Shown here: positions 1 to 9,429 of the stretch, piece by piece
How the letters are laid out: each line of letters starts with the position of its first letter
Numbering within the stretch: position 1 is the first letter of the stretch
Source: Chara braunii
Lineage: Eukaryota > Streptophyta > Charophyceae > Charales > Characeae
NCBI GenBank assembly: GCA_003427395.1
Contig: BFEA01000097.1
Location: forward strand, 3,154,791 to 3,175,316
Reading direction: 5' to 3'
Length of the DNA stretch: 20,526 nucleotides
Translations under genes and position numbers: made by a program
The notes under the pieces: model-generated
What the model was told of the DNA's origin: nothing
The model's input: the letters and a program-made list of their open reading frames with translations, nothing else
Databases searched by the model: none

Positions 1-110
1 CATGAAATCTCCCCTTCACAGAGAGAGGAAACTATGCTTGCAGGGGTCCCTCTAGATAGTCTTAGGAGTAGGTAGTGGAAGGTAAAAAGAAACTGAGGTT
101 GAGAGAAGAA

Positions 111-136
111 TAAAAAAAAAAAAAAAAAAAAAAAAA
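111..136. repeat. poly(A) tract
   Basis: An uninterrupted A run follows GAATA near the left edge. It could be the tail of a retroposed sequence lying to its left on the plus strand, but no element body is recognisable in the first 110 bases. The flanks up to 238 show no gene. Confidence 0.8.
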
Positions 137-465
137 CGTTCATTCATTTCTTTGGGCATCCTCTTCTGATTTCTCTGTGTGGCAAAAAAGGCTCCTTTCT
201 TTCTTTAGGCCTCCTCTTCTAGCCACCAGATATGAGGATTGACTGCTCCATGGCGATGGTGGGCGGCAACGTGGAATCACCTCACAGGTGTTGTACTTCT
301 GTTGGACCAATCCCCGTCCTCCACGGCCGCATGGTCACTCTTCCAATCCAACCTCTTTAAATGCACAAGGTTGGAAGTGTTGATGGTAGTGTGGCGGGCT
401 CACTGCTCCCACGAGAGACAAGAACATACCTTCCGCTACATCCAAGCCATACAACATATTGTTGA

Positions 466-915
466 ACAATAAGGATCAACATCCAAAAGGCCCGGAGAAG
501 CCTCAAAGACAAACTTACAACCACTACCGATCAGACCCAAATTGCTGAATACACCAAAACCTTCGAACAGACGTGGCTTGATCCAGCACAAAAGATCGCA
601 TCATTAGACAGGGACAGAAACCTCACATGGAAGCCCTGGTGGAAGGATGAACGCAGATGGCAATGGAAAGTGGTGCCTGCGTTCGACCGACAATCACCAA
701 GACAACCAGTTCTGGTAGTCCCTTCACCTCACCGTGCCCACCCAGATCAGATGGGGAACCCCGATCACACAACAGATCATACAAACCCACCGCTCCCGGA
801 CACCCCTCCCCCCATTACCCCCCTGCCCCTGCCTACACCCCCACCGCTGCCGGAGGGATCTCCACCACAAACTCCCCGTCCCAGGCCATCATTCTTGTCT
901 TCCCCCTTCCCTTAG
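466..915 (+). pseudogene. coding-like stretch, unrecognised; possible remnant of a second LINE C-terminus
   Basis: After a TGA, one frame stays open for about 150 codons to a stop at 913-915 without an ATG at its start. Its first half is charged and tryptophan-rich (LTWKPWWKDERRWQWK), its second half proline-rich (PPPITPLPLPTPPPLPEG). A second frame just upstream (239-472) ends in WRAHCSHERQEHTFRYIQAIQHIVEQ-like sequence, with a frame change between them. The Trp/Arg-rich style resembles the tail following the zinc-finger region of some plant LINE ORF2 proteins, but I see no diagnostic motif, so this is inference. The proline-rich half could equally be non-coding C-rich DNA. No promoter or splice structure can be assigned. 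Confidence 0.2.
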
Positions 916-1160
916 ACCTGACAGGCTCTGTCAATTCCTGTTTTGTGCAGCCCCCCTTTCTGATCAGTGCTGAGATGCTGAGACGTGGGCCCTCTGCCAT
1001 GTGGTGGGTCGTATTATAAATCTTCCATCCCTGCGTTTGGCTCTGATCAGTGTGCATGTATGATGGTATGTCTGAGCGCTTCGTGGCCCTGTGCTCCTGC
1101 TGTCCCCTCCCCTTAGACTTGTCTGGTTCTGTCAGTTCCAGTCCTGTGCCATCCCCTGCT
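893..1160. repeat. diverged tandem duplication, ~204-bp period
   Basis: The segment at about 897-955 (CCCTTAGACCTGACAGGCTC, then TGTCAATTCCTG) recurs in diverged form at about 1101-1158 (CCCTTAGACTTGTCTGGTTC, then TGTCAGTTCCAG). The offset is about 204 bp. Both copies begin with a pyrimidine tract followed by TTAG, so each looks superficially like a splice acceptor. No function can be assigned. Confidence 0.6.
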
Positions 1161-1200
1161 ACTGTATGCTACCTCAGAACTACCTGCCTAGAATGAGGCT

Positions 1201-1225
1201 GGCCCAGCTATATATAATGCTGGGC
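1201..1225. other. perfect 8-bp hairpin with AT-only loop
   Basis: GGCCCAGC and GCTGGGCC flank the loop TATATATAAT. The stem is perfect, but no T tract follows and no transcript is known here, so this is only a structural note. Confidence 0.6.
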
Positions 1226-1269
1226 CTAGTGTCGTAGGCCGAGAGGAAACAGTCTGCGAAAGGAAAACT

Positions 1270-1661
1270 GGTCTGGCACCAAGAGCAGGAATCTGTTATG
1301 GCGCCAAAAGTAGGAACCTGGCGAAAATACGAAAAGGTCTGGCGCGCAAAAGCAGGAGTCTGGCGAAAAGCTGCCAGAAGTAGGAACCTGGCGAAAATAC
1401 GAAATGGTCTGGCGCTAAGGCCTGGGCCATACCTTTTTTTTCTTTTTTCTTTTTGGCCTCAGACGTTACATTGTCATTTTCCATATTAACGAAAACACGA
1501 TGGTTGCATTGAAAAAAAAAAAAGAAAAAAAAGCAGGAGTCTGGCAAAAAGCTGCCAAAAGTAGGAACCTGACGAAAATACGAAAAGGTCTGGCGCGCAA
1601 AAGCAGGAGTCTGACGAAAAGCTGCCAAAAGTAGGAACCTGGAGAAAAAACAAAACGAAAT
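1270..1661. repeat. 70-bp tandem repeat array, interrupted
   Basis: The unit begins GTAGGAACCTGGCGAAAATA and includes GGTCTGGCGCGCAAAAGCAG and GGAGTCTGGCGAAAAGCTGC. Full units lie at 1310-1379 and 1561-1630, partial units at 1380-1419 and 1631-1661, a diverged half unit at 1270-1308 and a half unit just before 1561. A 110-bp non-repeat segment (1420-1529) splits the array. Open reading frames crossing it on both strands are by-products of the repetition. Confidence 0.85.
1420..1529. mobile_element. small insertion in the 70-bp array with T-rich and A-rich ends
   Basis: The array is broken by a segment beginning with a T-rich run (about 1433-1454) and ending with an A-rich run (about 1511-1529). 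The two ends are complementary and could form a homopolymer stem around a unique core. This may be a foldback-type or retroposed insertion; no target-site duplication is clear. Confidence 0.35.
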
Positions 1662-1730
1662 AGTGGCCTACTGGGTCCTAAGGGGCCTAACATGACCGAA
1701 ATGACAAAGGGCGTTGCCGCACGAAACGAA

Positions 1731-1841
1731 AAACGAAACGAGTGCATCTTCCAACGGAAAATGGCCAGGTTCATTGGTTTGCTATTAATAGTAATGAGTG
1801 TATGTGTTGCCACCTTTCATGGGCAGATGCACTCATTTCGT
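1731..1841. repeat. imperfect ~33-bp inverted repeat beside the LINE tail
   Basis: The left arm (about 1731-1763, with CGAAACGAGTGCATCT) matches the reverse complement of the right arm (about 1809-1841, CGAAATGAGTGCATCT) with a few mismatches, around a ~45-bp spacer. The right arm touches the poly(T) that I read as the LINE tail, so the LINE may have inserted at the edge of an older foldback sequence. Confidence 0.5.
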
Positions 1842-1867
1842 TTTTTTTTGTTTTTTGTTTTTTTTTT
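1841..1867 (-). repeat. LINE poly(A) tail (minus strand)
   Basis: A T-rich run on the plus strand, interrupted by two G, reads as an A tail on the minus strand. It lies about 20 nt after an AATAAA on that strand, which makes it the natural 3' end of the LINE. Confidence 0.75.
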
Positions 1868-1886
1868 CCTTAGAAAGTTGACTCCT

Positions 1887-1892
1887 TTTATT
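1887..1892 (-). promoter_or_regulatory. AATAAA polyadenylation signal of the LINE
   Basis: TTTATT on the plus strand is AATAAA on the minus strand, about 20 nt before the A tail. The spacing fits a canonical cleavage/polyadenylation signal for the LINE transcript. Confidence 0.6.
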
Positions 1893-2463
1893 ATACCCAA
1901 AAAATCGAGGCTGGGAATTCCTCCACAAAACAACCCGGAAATGAACAACCAGCTTACTGGGACCATTACCCAGCTTAGGTGCAGGTGTTGGGGATTATAG
2001 TCTAGTGCAGATTGGCCAAATCCATACGGCTACACTGACATTCCCCAACCCTGGGAACAAAGGAAAAACAACAAAACTGGGAAAAAATCAAAAAAGGAAG
2101 GAAAAAAACAGACGATTAAAAGCACATCCTCAAGGCTCAAAAGCCAAACAAACTCCAAAACTATCCTAACACCAACCAGTGGCAACCACCACCACTGCCA
2201 ACCTCAAATCCAACCCCAGGTTCCAACTACCATTTCTAATTATACTAGACTAACAAAGCTACCAGGCTAATTCTATGCTACTACCGCCTAGCATGGCGGC
2301 TAGACCAACTTCTCATCTAATAATGGCGCTCCTTCCACAATCCACCCACCACCAGTCTACTGCAACTAATACAACCGAATAACCCAGGTTGATCGTTTCC
2401 CATGCCCCTCTGCCCGTCTCCTGCGACTTATGCAACCGAGCAACCCAGGCTGATAAACATCCC
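1893..2463 (-). other. LINE 3' untranslated region with a 65-bp duplication
   Basis: No coding potential remains between the last ORF2 stop and the poly(A) signal. A direct repeat sits at about 2355-2390 and 2420-2455 (plus strand ACAACCGAATAACCCAGG versus GCAACCGAGCAACCCAGG), with a period near 65 bp. The plus strand is A/C-rich, so the LINE RNA would be T/G-rich here. Confidence 0.6.
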
Positions 2464-3637
2464 CTATGGATTAAACAACCATGAGGCCAAACAAAGTTGA
2501 CCTCCCTCACCAATCGATGCAAAGGAATTGTTCAAACACCATGTTTCTCTGAACCACAGTTTACCAGCACCACTGCTTTTTGATTTGACAACTTTCCTCC
2601 GCCAATCTGCTTGAATTACCCTTCTCAGGTTTTGCATCGTGGTTCCTCTGATTTGTGAGTTGGTCCACTGTTTCCCTTCAAACACCTGATCATTTTGGCC
2701 TTGCCATATCACCGAAAAGATGACGGCTCTGGCCGATTGTGCTGTATAACCCCAACCTTTTGTTAGTGAGACATTGTCCGGAACTCCCCCCAATAGGGTC
2801 CACCAATTATCCCATTCAAAAGATTGGCCTGGTAGGCCGCTCCATAGGTTAGTCCACCATTTCCAGATTCGAGCGGATGCAGGGCAGTCCCACCACAGGT
2901 GGATAGTAGATTCGAATGCCCATTCGCATCTGAGACATTTCAGGTCGATCTCCAATTGCCTTACTGCTAGCCACACTGCGGATGGAGTAGCCATCATAGA
3001 TAGCAGCCATAAGATTGAAGCTTGTCTTTGGCAAGATGTCAACTTCAGTTGTTCCCAGCAGTTGAGTAAGGCCTTACCAATCTTGTTGGGGTCAGCGTCC
3101 ATTACAGCCATCCATCTTGTTCTTGCAATAGTCAGGGGGTCTTTCAGAGCAACTACGGCCTTATATCCAATCCTCGGGGTGTAATCCAGCAGACTCAAGT
3201 TTTCTCCAGATTTTCCCAGTGCTCGCCATTCCCACATAAGAGGGTCCAATTTCATATTGAGTATTGTTGTTCCTTTCAGAACCACATCACATTCTTTGTC
3301 TCCTTGAGGTGTGACAACTTCTCTCACTCGGACATGAGAAAAGGTAGTAGAGCCCACTGGCAGGTGTTCATCATCATCCAGTTGTAGCAGATGAGCGTTT
3401 CTGTTGATTTGCCAGCCCTGGAAGATCCTCTTACCCTCTGGCAAGTACTCGATCAATTTCCACAATTTCGTCTGATCTCCATTCGTGCATACAAACCAGG
3501 TGCCTGGCGGGTTGACAATATCCGGACCCAAATTGTTGCTTCCAATGTTCCGGGATTGCATTAATCAAAAGCATCGGTTTCAAATTTAGGTTCCTTACAT
3601 TCCCAAGAGTTGTTCTTAGATCAACTTCTAATTCCAC
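2464..3637 (-). pseudogene. LINE ORF2 C-terminal part with zf-RVT-like zinc finger
   Basis: A 365-residue open frame (3561-2464) preceded by a shifted piece (3637-3431) forms the end of ORF2. The segment LKCLRCEWAFESTIHLWWDC followed by PASARIWKWW matches the zf-RVT pattern (CxxC, then H and C, then a Trp-rich stretch) found after the reverse transcriptase in plant LINEs. Upstream runs a poorly conserved linker (TWFVCTNGDQTKLWKLIEY). The frame changes near 3540 and again near 3640, so continuity with the reverse transcriptase is lost. The zinc-finger region is thought to help bind RNA or DNA during integration. Confidence 0.75.
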
Positions 3638-4532
3638 TTACCCTGTATTTGATCCTTGATGTCTTGAATTCTGAGAATCCCCTGTTCAATCCGCTTGTAC
3701 CCAAACTAGATTTGTCTGCTTTAATCCAATCCCCTTTCGATGTACGGATGTGGGGATTTTCAAATAGAGCTTGGGACAGTATTTCTGCTTTGGTTGTTGG
3801 TTCGACCCAGACATCTGGTCTAAGCTTCTTCCATACTAGAATGACTGCTCTCCAGAATGGGGATTTAATTTGCCTCCTCTGAAAAGAGTAGAGCATCAGA
3901 CATGACCATACATTTTCCGGTTTTGCCAAGTTTCATTCTTTTGTCAGTATAAATCCAGCCATACTGACCCAGTGTGGGGCAGGAGTTTCCTAGCTGGCTT
4001 TAATCAGCCATCGTACTAGCATCGCATTGTTTTGTTTCTTGGGGTCCAAGATCCCCAAGCCCCCTTGGGTTCTAGGTGTACAGATAATCTCTCAGCCTAC
4101 TTTGGAGATACAAGCATCCTCACTTGTAGCAAATGGTTTCCAAAGAAATTTGGCTGCACGTCTTTTCGTGAGTGAATACAGTTGTGTCCCCAATGCCCTA
4201 ACCGTCCCTACAAACCACAGTAAAGCAAAATGAGCTCCATTTATAACTAACGCTCGACCAAACAACGAAAGATTGGGGGGTTTGCCCCTGCCCCCAGGTA
4301 GTCATGCGTTGCATCGATTTCTGGAGAAGTACGTCGTCTTGGTCACCCAAACAATCCAGAGGGAGATATGAACTCGTAAGAAACGTTCAGACAGATCGTC
4401 AGTTATGCGCTTCATTCCCCACTCACATGTCAATGAGAAGGCTGCAGGGAGAAGGTACACAGATTTATGCCAGTTAACTGAAGCCTCAGAGAGTTTACAG
4501 TAACTGGCTAATTCTGTCCTCAAAGCTCCCAA
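3621..4532 (-). pseudogene. LINE ORF2, thumb/connection region after the reverse transcriptase
   Basis: The frame of the reverse transcriptase continues here through several stops. Recognisable stretches are LGALRTELASYCKLSEASVN (RT C-terminal part), NLSLFGRALVINGAHFALLW (the usual LINE 'SLxGRxxVI' motif), GGLGILDPKKQNNAMLVRWL (the 'GGLGI' motif) and a final piece at 3929-3621 (FWRAVILVWKKLRPDVWVEP). Stops occur near 4302 and several times between 4300 and 3929. The region is needed for template handling in active LINEs; here it is inactivated. Confidence 0.7.
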
Positions 4533-4550
4533 CGATTCTTATGTATTTTT

Positions 4551-5155
4551 TTAGATCGCAAAGAGGTCATCCGCCAGTGCCTTCACTTTGCACTGGATCG
4601 GACCAACGTTGAGTCCTCTAATTATCTCATGTTTCCTTATGTTGTTAAGAAGTACCTCCATTTGAACTGCAAACAGAAGCGGGGTGAGAGGGCAGCCTTG
4701 CCTTAATGAACGCGTCAAGGGAAATGTTTCCGAAACGTTGTCGTTAATCATGACCGCAACACTTGACAATATATACATAGCTACTATCCATCTGCGAAAG
4801 TTATTCCCAAACCCCATGATTTTCAGTGTTGTTAATACATATGACCAGTTCACCCTGTCATATGCTTTTTCCAAGTCAAGAAGTAGCACCGCAACATTCA
4901 AGATGTTGTTTTGTATGATCTCCAAGGATTTAATGGCAGTGACTATATTGTCAAAGATAGACTTGCTTTGGATGAACGCAGCCTGATCATTCTGAACCAG
5001 GGCGGGGAGATATTTCCCCAATCTTCTGGCCAGAATTTTAACAAGCAGTTTATAGGACACATTTAAAACTGATATTGGTCTCTAGTTCCGTATTTCCGCC
5101 CGATCACCCTTTTTAAATAACACCGATATGACACCCTGACGCATATTTGCTGACA
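4551..5155 (-). pseudogene. LINE ORF2 reverse transcriptase domain
   Basis: This piece would polymerise cDNA from LINE RNA at the target site. It begins GVISVLFKKGDRAEIRN, meets TAG at 5082-5084, then reads RPISVLNVSYKLLVKILARR. The catalytic blocks follow: DLEKAYDRV (motif A, residues 62-70 counted from 5060), RQGCPLTPLLFA (motif B, from 120) and LADD (motif C, 162-165), where the usual Y/F before ADD is Leu. All three catalytic Asp residues are visible. The domain is cut by TAA at 4551-4553 and again at 4539-4541. These breaks are substitutions in one constant frame, showing an old but well-preserved copy. Confidence 0.9.
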
Positions 5156-5462
5156 GATTAGATCCCAGTAGTGTCTCGTTGTAGATTTCAGTCAGAATGC
5201 TGCCCACTGATTCCCATATCTCAAGGTATAGTTCCACTAGGAGACCATCGTCGGTGCTTTACCTTTTAACATGGCCTTAAGAGCTTAATATACTTCTTCA
5301 GTCGTGATTGGTCTGTCGAGATCCAGACGCCCAAGTGTTGAGATTCTAACTAAGGTACAGTTTCAGTGCTCACAATCGGTATCTAAATCCTCTGTGACAT
5401 CCGCTCCTTGTAACCTTGAGGTAAGTATATCCTTATAATATATAGCCGCATACTCGCACAGT

Positions 5463-5816
5463 TCAGTTAGTTATTTGGCCTCTTGGGGCACTTGAGTCAA
5501 ACGGGTGTTGTAGATCTTTTATCTGAACTGAGGAGCAGCGTGGTAGTAGTTTATGAAATGATTTCTTAGTCATACGATCGTATACTGCAATGCCCTTAAT
5601 CATCAAACGCTCGGACCAGACGTCAGAATCTCTCTTTTGCATTTCTTCCCATTCCAGAATGAGTTTTGTTCTTCCCTTACCCCATATCAAATTCGATGCC
5701 GGATGCTCAACCATTCTCTGTTCTGCGTAGCAGATTTTCCTTTTGATTACTGTCTCCTTCGTTGATCTATTGGTTGCCATTATCCTGGAGAACACGTTAA
5801 GGAGGTTCGAGAACAT
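5463..5816 (-). pseudogene. LINE ORF2 linker between endonuclease and reverse transcriptase
   Basis: An open piece of 117 codons lies in the same frame as the endonuclease end and the reverse transcriptase. It is Lys/Arg-rich (RSTKETVIKRKICYAEQRMV) and resembles the poorly conserved linker ('desert') between the two enzymatic domains of plant LINEs. The stretch 5160-5460 belongs to the same linker but has stops. Confidence 0.55.
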
Positions 5817-5897
5817 TTTGGAGTCAGTGTTCCACCATTGTTCATGGGTAGGGAATTTATCCTTGGATGATTCCCAATTCTTTCAAAACTATTTCAT

Positions 5898-6687
5898 TCA
5901 TTCTACTAATCCTGGGTCCTCAAGATTCCGAGTGTTAAATCGAAAGAGACATTTTCCTCTCGTCAGGGTAGCATAAATAATGAACATACGTACCGACTTA
6001 AGATGAGGTAGAGACTGTAGTGAATCCGCCACCTCGTTCACTGAGTCCCATAATCCGGAGGAGATTAAAAAAGAATTTAGTCTCCGAGCAACGGTACCAG
6101 TATTGTCGCTGCTGTTGGAGAACCACGTGAGTCCCGGTAAATCCGGGTGGGACAACCTGTAGGGGTCAATTAAATTGAGCTCGTTCATAAGTATTAGCAA
6201 TGCTTCCTTATCACGGAGTCCATCCAACCTAGACGAGGTGGCATCCAATGAAGTATTCTGCTCCTAAGATGAGACAATTGCAGTCAGGAATTATGTACAA
6301 CAACTCATCAAAGAAACGAATTAGTTATGAGAAATCCACCGGGGCATAAATAGAGGCTACTACCCATTCCAATCCATCTTTGAAGAATTTGATCCAACAC
6401 CCCTTGCCCCACAGGTCTGCGTAGAAGTCAATAATCTCAGAGTCCACATCCCTGTGAATTAGGATAGTCGTACCTCCTCTCGTACCAATCACAGGGGACC
6501 AAATCTGCGGTCCATCCCACCAGTGGCCCATAGCATTGATCTTTTCTTCGTTTAACTTAGATTCCTGGGGGCATGCAATGTGGCATTTCTTCGCATGCAG
6601 CCATGCTTTCAACCTATCTCGTTTGTGTCTCTTAGTCGTGTCACCCAATCCTCTTAGATTCCACGTTGTTAAATTCAATCTAGGCAT
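5898..6687 (-). pseudogene. LINE ORF2 APE-type endonuclease domain
   Basis: ORF2 starts at the ATG at 6685-6687. Its first 120 residues show the endonuclease/exonuclease/phosphatase fold signature: TTWNLRGLG (residues 7-15), PQESKL with catalytic Glu42, GGTTILI and SIYAP (112-116). This enzyme nicks target DNA to prime reverse transcription. A TAA at 6325-6327 ends the first piece. The expected GDFN block is corrupted (reads LGAEYF) and the frame shifts before 6248, where SSRLDGLRDKEALLILMNEL and TWFSN continue the domain. The final SDH block is not recognisable, so the catalytic site is incomplete. Confidence 0.85.
6680..6687 (-). promoter_or_regulatory. ORF1 stop/ORF2 start overlap (ATGCCTAG)
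   Basis: The ORF2 ATG lies 8 nt from the end of the ORF1 TAG, in a different frame. Such overlaps in non-LTR elements can support translation of ORF2 by termination and reinitiation. The arrangement survives in this copy although both ORFs are otherwise broken. Confidence 0.7.
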
Positions 6688-8102
6688 TGCTCATCGCCCC
6701 TCCTACTGTGGTTTGGATACCGTAGGTGGGAGGAGTTAGCTCCCATGGGGAAGACAAACAATTTCTCAAAAACTGGGAGTTCAATTTCGTTGCATTCAGT
6801 AATCTTCCTTCAACCTCCCCCAAAATTTCAGCCGAGCAAAGTGATGGGATTCTGACTCGCGACAATTCCTGACGTTTCTTCTCACATAGCCAAGCCAGAG
6901 GGAGTAGTTTCAAGTCTTCCGCCTCTAGCGCATCTAATTGGTCCGATTCAAATTTAACGTCAAAGATAGGGACAAAGAATTTCAGTTTTTTACTTGGGGT
7001 CTCTGGATGGTCTGTGATCAGACGAATCATTAGTTCACTTGTAACCCACTGAAACAGGAATTTATTCATAATTGTCGTGCATACCAAGGTGAAAATTGAT
7101 GATGGCATGAGTTGTTCCGGTGTAGCTATGTTCACTAACGCTGGAGTACCCTCAGAACTCAGAAAGGTTATCCACCACAGATTGTTTCGCACAACAATAC
7201 AAAATACGGGAAGCAGTCTTACCTCAAGGTCCCGGATTTGACCTCTCTGTACGGCTGTCGGCGCACGTCTTCTCGTTGTTTTCGTACCTGGAGTCTCTGA
7301 GACTGACGTAAATGAGTTCTCCGACCCCGGCGGGGACGTCCATTCCTCATTCCTATTTAACGATGAGGTTGATACATTCTCGTTCAATCGTCTTTGTTTT
7401 CCAAATTATGAGCGTTGTCCATCTTGAATGACTGGAGATGACGTGGAGGCCTCTTGCCTCCGTGCGTGGATTTCTTTCATCACTGTTGGTCTATCTGTCT
7501 GATGGGAACTCGTCGGTACCCCACCGGTTGCTTGCTCCGATTGACCTCTCACTGGCGACGGCGTGTTCGTCTCCCTTAATGGATGATGTATCATTCCGGT
7601 TGTCGGCTCTCCGTAGGAAGCGAAGGCAGACGCAGAGTTGACATACTGTTGCATCGCCGGATGTGCCATCCACGGAGGATGGCCTAAGACTCCAATCGGG
7701 GGATACCCCGTCAACAAAAAAATGTCACTTGGTACAGCGTGAAGCCCGGGGGAGAAGAGCGGATTGTTATTTAACTGACCAGTAGCGAAATTCTCATGGA
7801 TCGAGCCAGACAGTCCTCCGAAGAGGTTAGGTTGTTGACCTAGGAATTGTGCTGTTAGCCCTTGACTTTGTATGAATCCCCCGGTTGCCGAAGGTCCTCA
7901 CTCCAGGTTGGCCAATTCCCAAAGTTGTCGATGCTGCTCCACCTCCCCCTTCCGTGTTTCTGCCACCTTCATTTCGCACATCTCCACCCACTCCACCTTA
8001 TCCACCGGTCGGCCTTAATACACCCTGCTATTGAGGGCGGCTTGTAGCCGACGATTGTCCTTGCTGAGGTTGCTCTCCTTGTCCTTGCTGCCGGTTCCTT
8101 CT

Positions 8103-8144
8103 GCACTCCACATCGGTATGGAAAAAAACCCTACACCTTCTGCA
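8103..8144 (-). other. CCHC zinc knuckle codons of LINE ORF1
   Basis: The encoded peptide CRRCRVFFHTDVEC has exact CX2CX4HX4C spacing. This is the retroviral/retrotransposon-type nucleic-acid-binding knuckle expected after DUF4283 in plant LINE ORF1. Confidence 0.85.
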
Positions 8145-8721
8145 TCTTGGGGTCTCAGAAGGTGCGAGTCTAACCTCCAGCTCATCCCCTTCGCACGTAT
8201 CAACCCAAATTTTATCCTTCATACTATTTCCCGCAGACAGGTCTATGTCAAATTTGATATTGATTAGTGTTGGCTTCTGGCAGTCATGCTCTGCCGGATG
8301 TGTGCGCATAATTAACCCAATTGCCCGAGCTACTTGTGCTTCCAAGTAAAAGAAGGCATCTAGAGACACTTTGACTGCGATAATCCAGAACACTAAGTGG
8401 TCTTCCTCCTGTCTTTGAGCTCTTAATTGAGCTTTTGTAAGCCATGACTTGAACTCAGGAACGTAGTGGTTCGATCCTATTGTAAGTTCGTCTCTACCTT
8501 TGAGGATCAACCACGTGGCGATCGCTGAGCGTTTGGCCACATAAAATATTACATTGGGGCTCTCTATTTTAACCCTACCACGGCTAAATGTTTGCACATC
8601 AAAAGAGCCCTCGGACACTTTCTCGTCTTCAAAAGCCCTTACTATATCCTCTTTGACCTTGCGAGACAGGAATCTCGCCCCATCTCGGAAGATGAATGTA
8701 ACAATGTGTTCTTTGAGCCAC

Positions 8722-8880
8722 CTTTTTTTTTTCTTTTTTTTTTTTTTTGCGGGACAAATGCTCCAGTCTATACGTGGGGAGTAGCACGTGCTGGGAACCG
8801 GGCCCGGTGTCCCATATAGAGTTGCACAAGTCATTTGAGATGCCGGGGCCATTACCCGGCTTCGACTGAGAATCAATCTG
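8722..8880 (-). other. A-tailed sequence abutting LINE ORF1, possible nested retroposon
   Basis: On the minus strand a unique segment with the palindrome ACCGGGCCCGGT (about 8803-8814) leads directly into an A-rich run (8722-8748), and ORF1 coding begins immediately after it. GGGACA and TGTCCC bracket about 60 nt of this segment. It could be a short retroposon inserted in or next to the LINE 5' end, or simply the LINE 5' untranslated region. No tRNA or snRNA homology was recognised. Confidence 0.3.
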
Positions 8881-9429
8881 AGAACTATTAAAGAAATTCA
8901 AGAGAAGAATGGGAGGTGACATAAGTTCTGTCATGTAAGCATTCTAGGGACCAGTCTTCACTTACCTGCATATACTGAGAACAACATTGTCTAAACCTTA
9001 AACATATGCAAAGTACTATAGACAAACAACTACAACTGATAGAGCAGAGGTTCTTTCAGAAATACAGGTGGGAGGGCAATCAAGCTAGCAGGGTGCGCCT
9101 TTTCGCAAGATCCCAGAGAAGATAGAAATGTAGGCTACTACAAACTCCCAGCAGAATAACTGTATACCGAACTCTACACTGCTACCATCTCTGTCAAAGC
9201 AACAAGTTAGGTTACCTGAAATATTCAGGGACGCTAGACCCGGTTTCGAGCAAGTGTTGCTCCCCACCAATAGATGGAGCCTCCCCGAGAATGCTAGCAG
9301 TGCCTGCTCCTATCAGCACCCCTAGCATAGCGCGGGTTGTTTAAAAAAAAATAAAAATAAAAAAATAAAAAAAAATCAAGAGAATTAAAGGAGAGGTTAA
9401 AAAACTATGAATGATTACTCCCCTCTTTT
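8881..9429. other. no gene seen; A-rich tract at about 9342-9376
   Basis: I see no coding frame or RNA gene here. An A/T tract of the form A9-T-A5-T-A7-T-A9 at about 9342-9376 could be the tail of a degraded retroposon whose body would lie to the left on the plus strand. Confidence 0.5.

Larger units (their letters stand above)
6680..8723 (-). pseudogene. LINE ORF1: DUF4283-like RNA-binding protein with CCHC knuckle
   Basis: Plant L1 ORF1 proteins bind LINE RNA in the ribonucleoprotein. The N-terminal piece (to 8028) has a DUF4283-like region (RFLSRKVKEDIVRAF, SPNVIFYVAKRSAIATW, AQVARAIGLI) followed by CRRCRVFFHTDVEC at 8103-8144, a perfect CX2CX4HX4C knuckle. Stops at 8028-8030 and 7998-8000 lie in a Gly/Gln-rich linker. 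After a frame change near 7862-7900 the frame runs through a Pro/Ser-rich stretch, a TAA at 7406-7408 and a ~230-residue C-terminal region that I do not recognise (LKFFVPIFDVKFESDQLDAL). It ends with TAG at 6680-6682. The start codon is uncertain: the frame runs upstream into an A-rich tract, and the poly-Lys there is probably not native. Confidence 0.8.
1841..8750 (-). mobile_element. decayed L1-type (plant-like) LINE retrotransposon
   Basis: Read on the minus strand, this segment holds in order an ORF1 with a CCHC knuckle, an ORF2 with APE endonuclease, reverse transcriptase and zf-RVT-like domains, a ~600-bp 3' region, an AATAAA signal and a poly(A) tail. That is the architecture of plant L1-clade LINEs, which copy RNA into DNA at a nicked target site. 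The frame from about 6250 to 3620 is constant but broken by stop codons, and shifts occur near 7862-7900, 6250-6300, 3640 and 3540, so it cannot make its proteins. The 3' end is well supported. The 5' boundary is uncertain: ORF1-like coding starts next to an A-rich tract at 8722-8748. No convincing target-site duplication was found. Confidence 0.9.

Noticed and set aside
2774-3184. 136-codon plus-strand frame inside the LINE
   Set aside because: It is antisense to the zf-RVT part of ORF2, whose motifs are clear on the minus strand.
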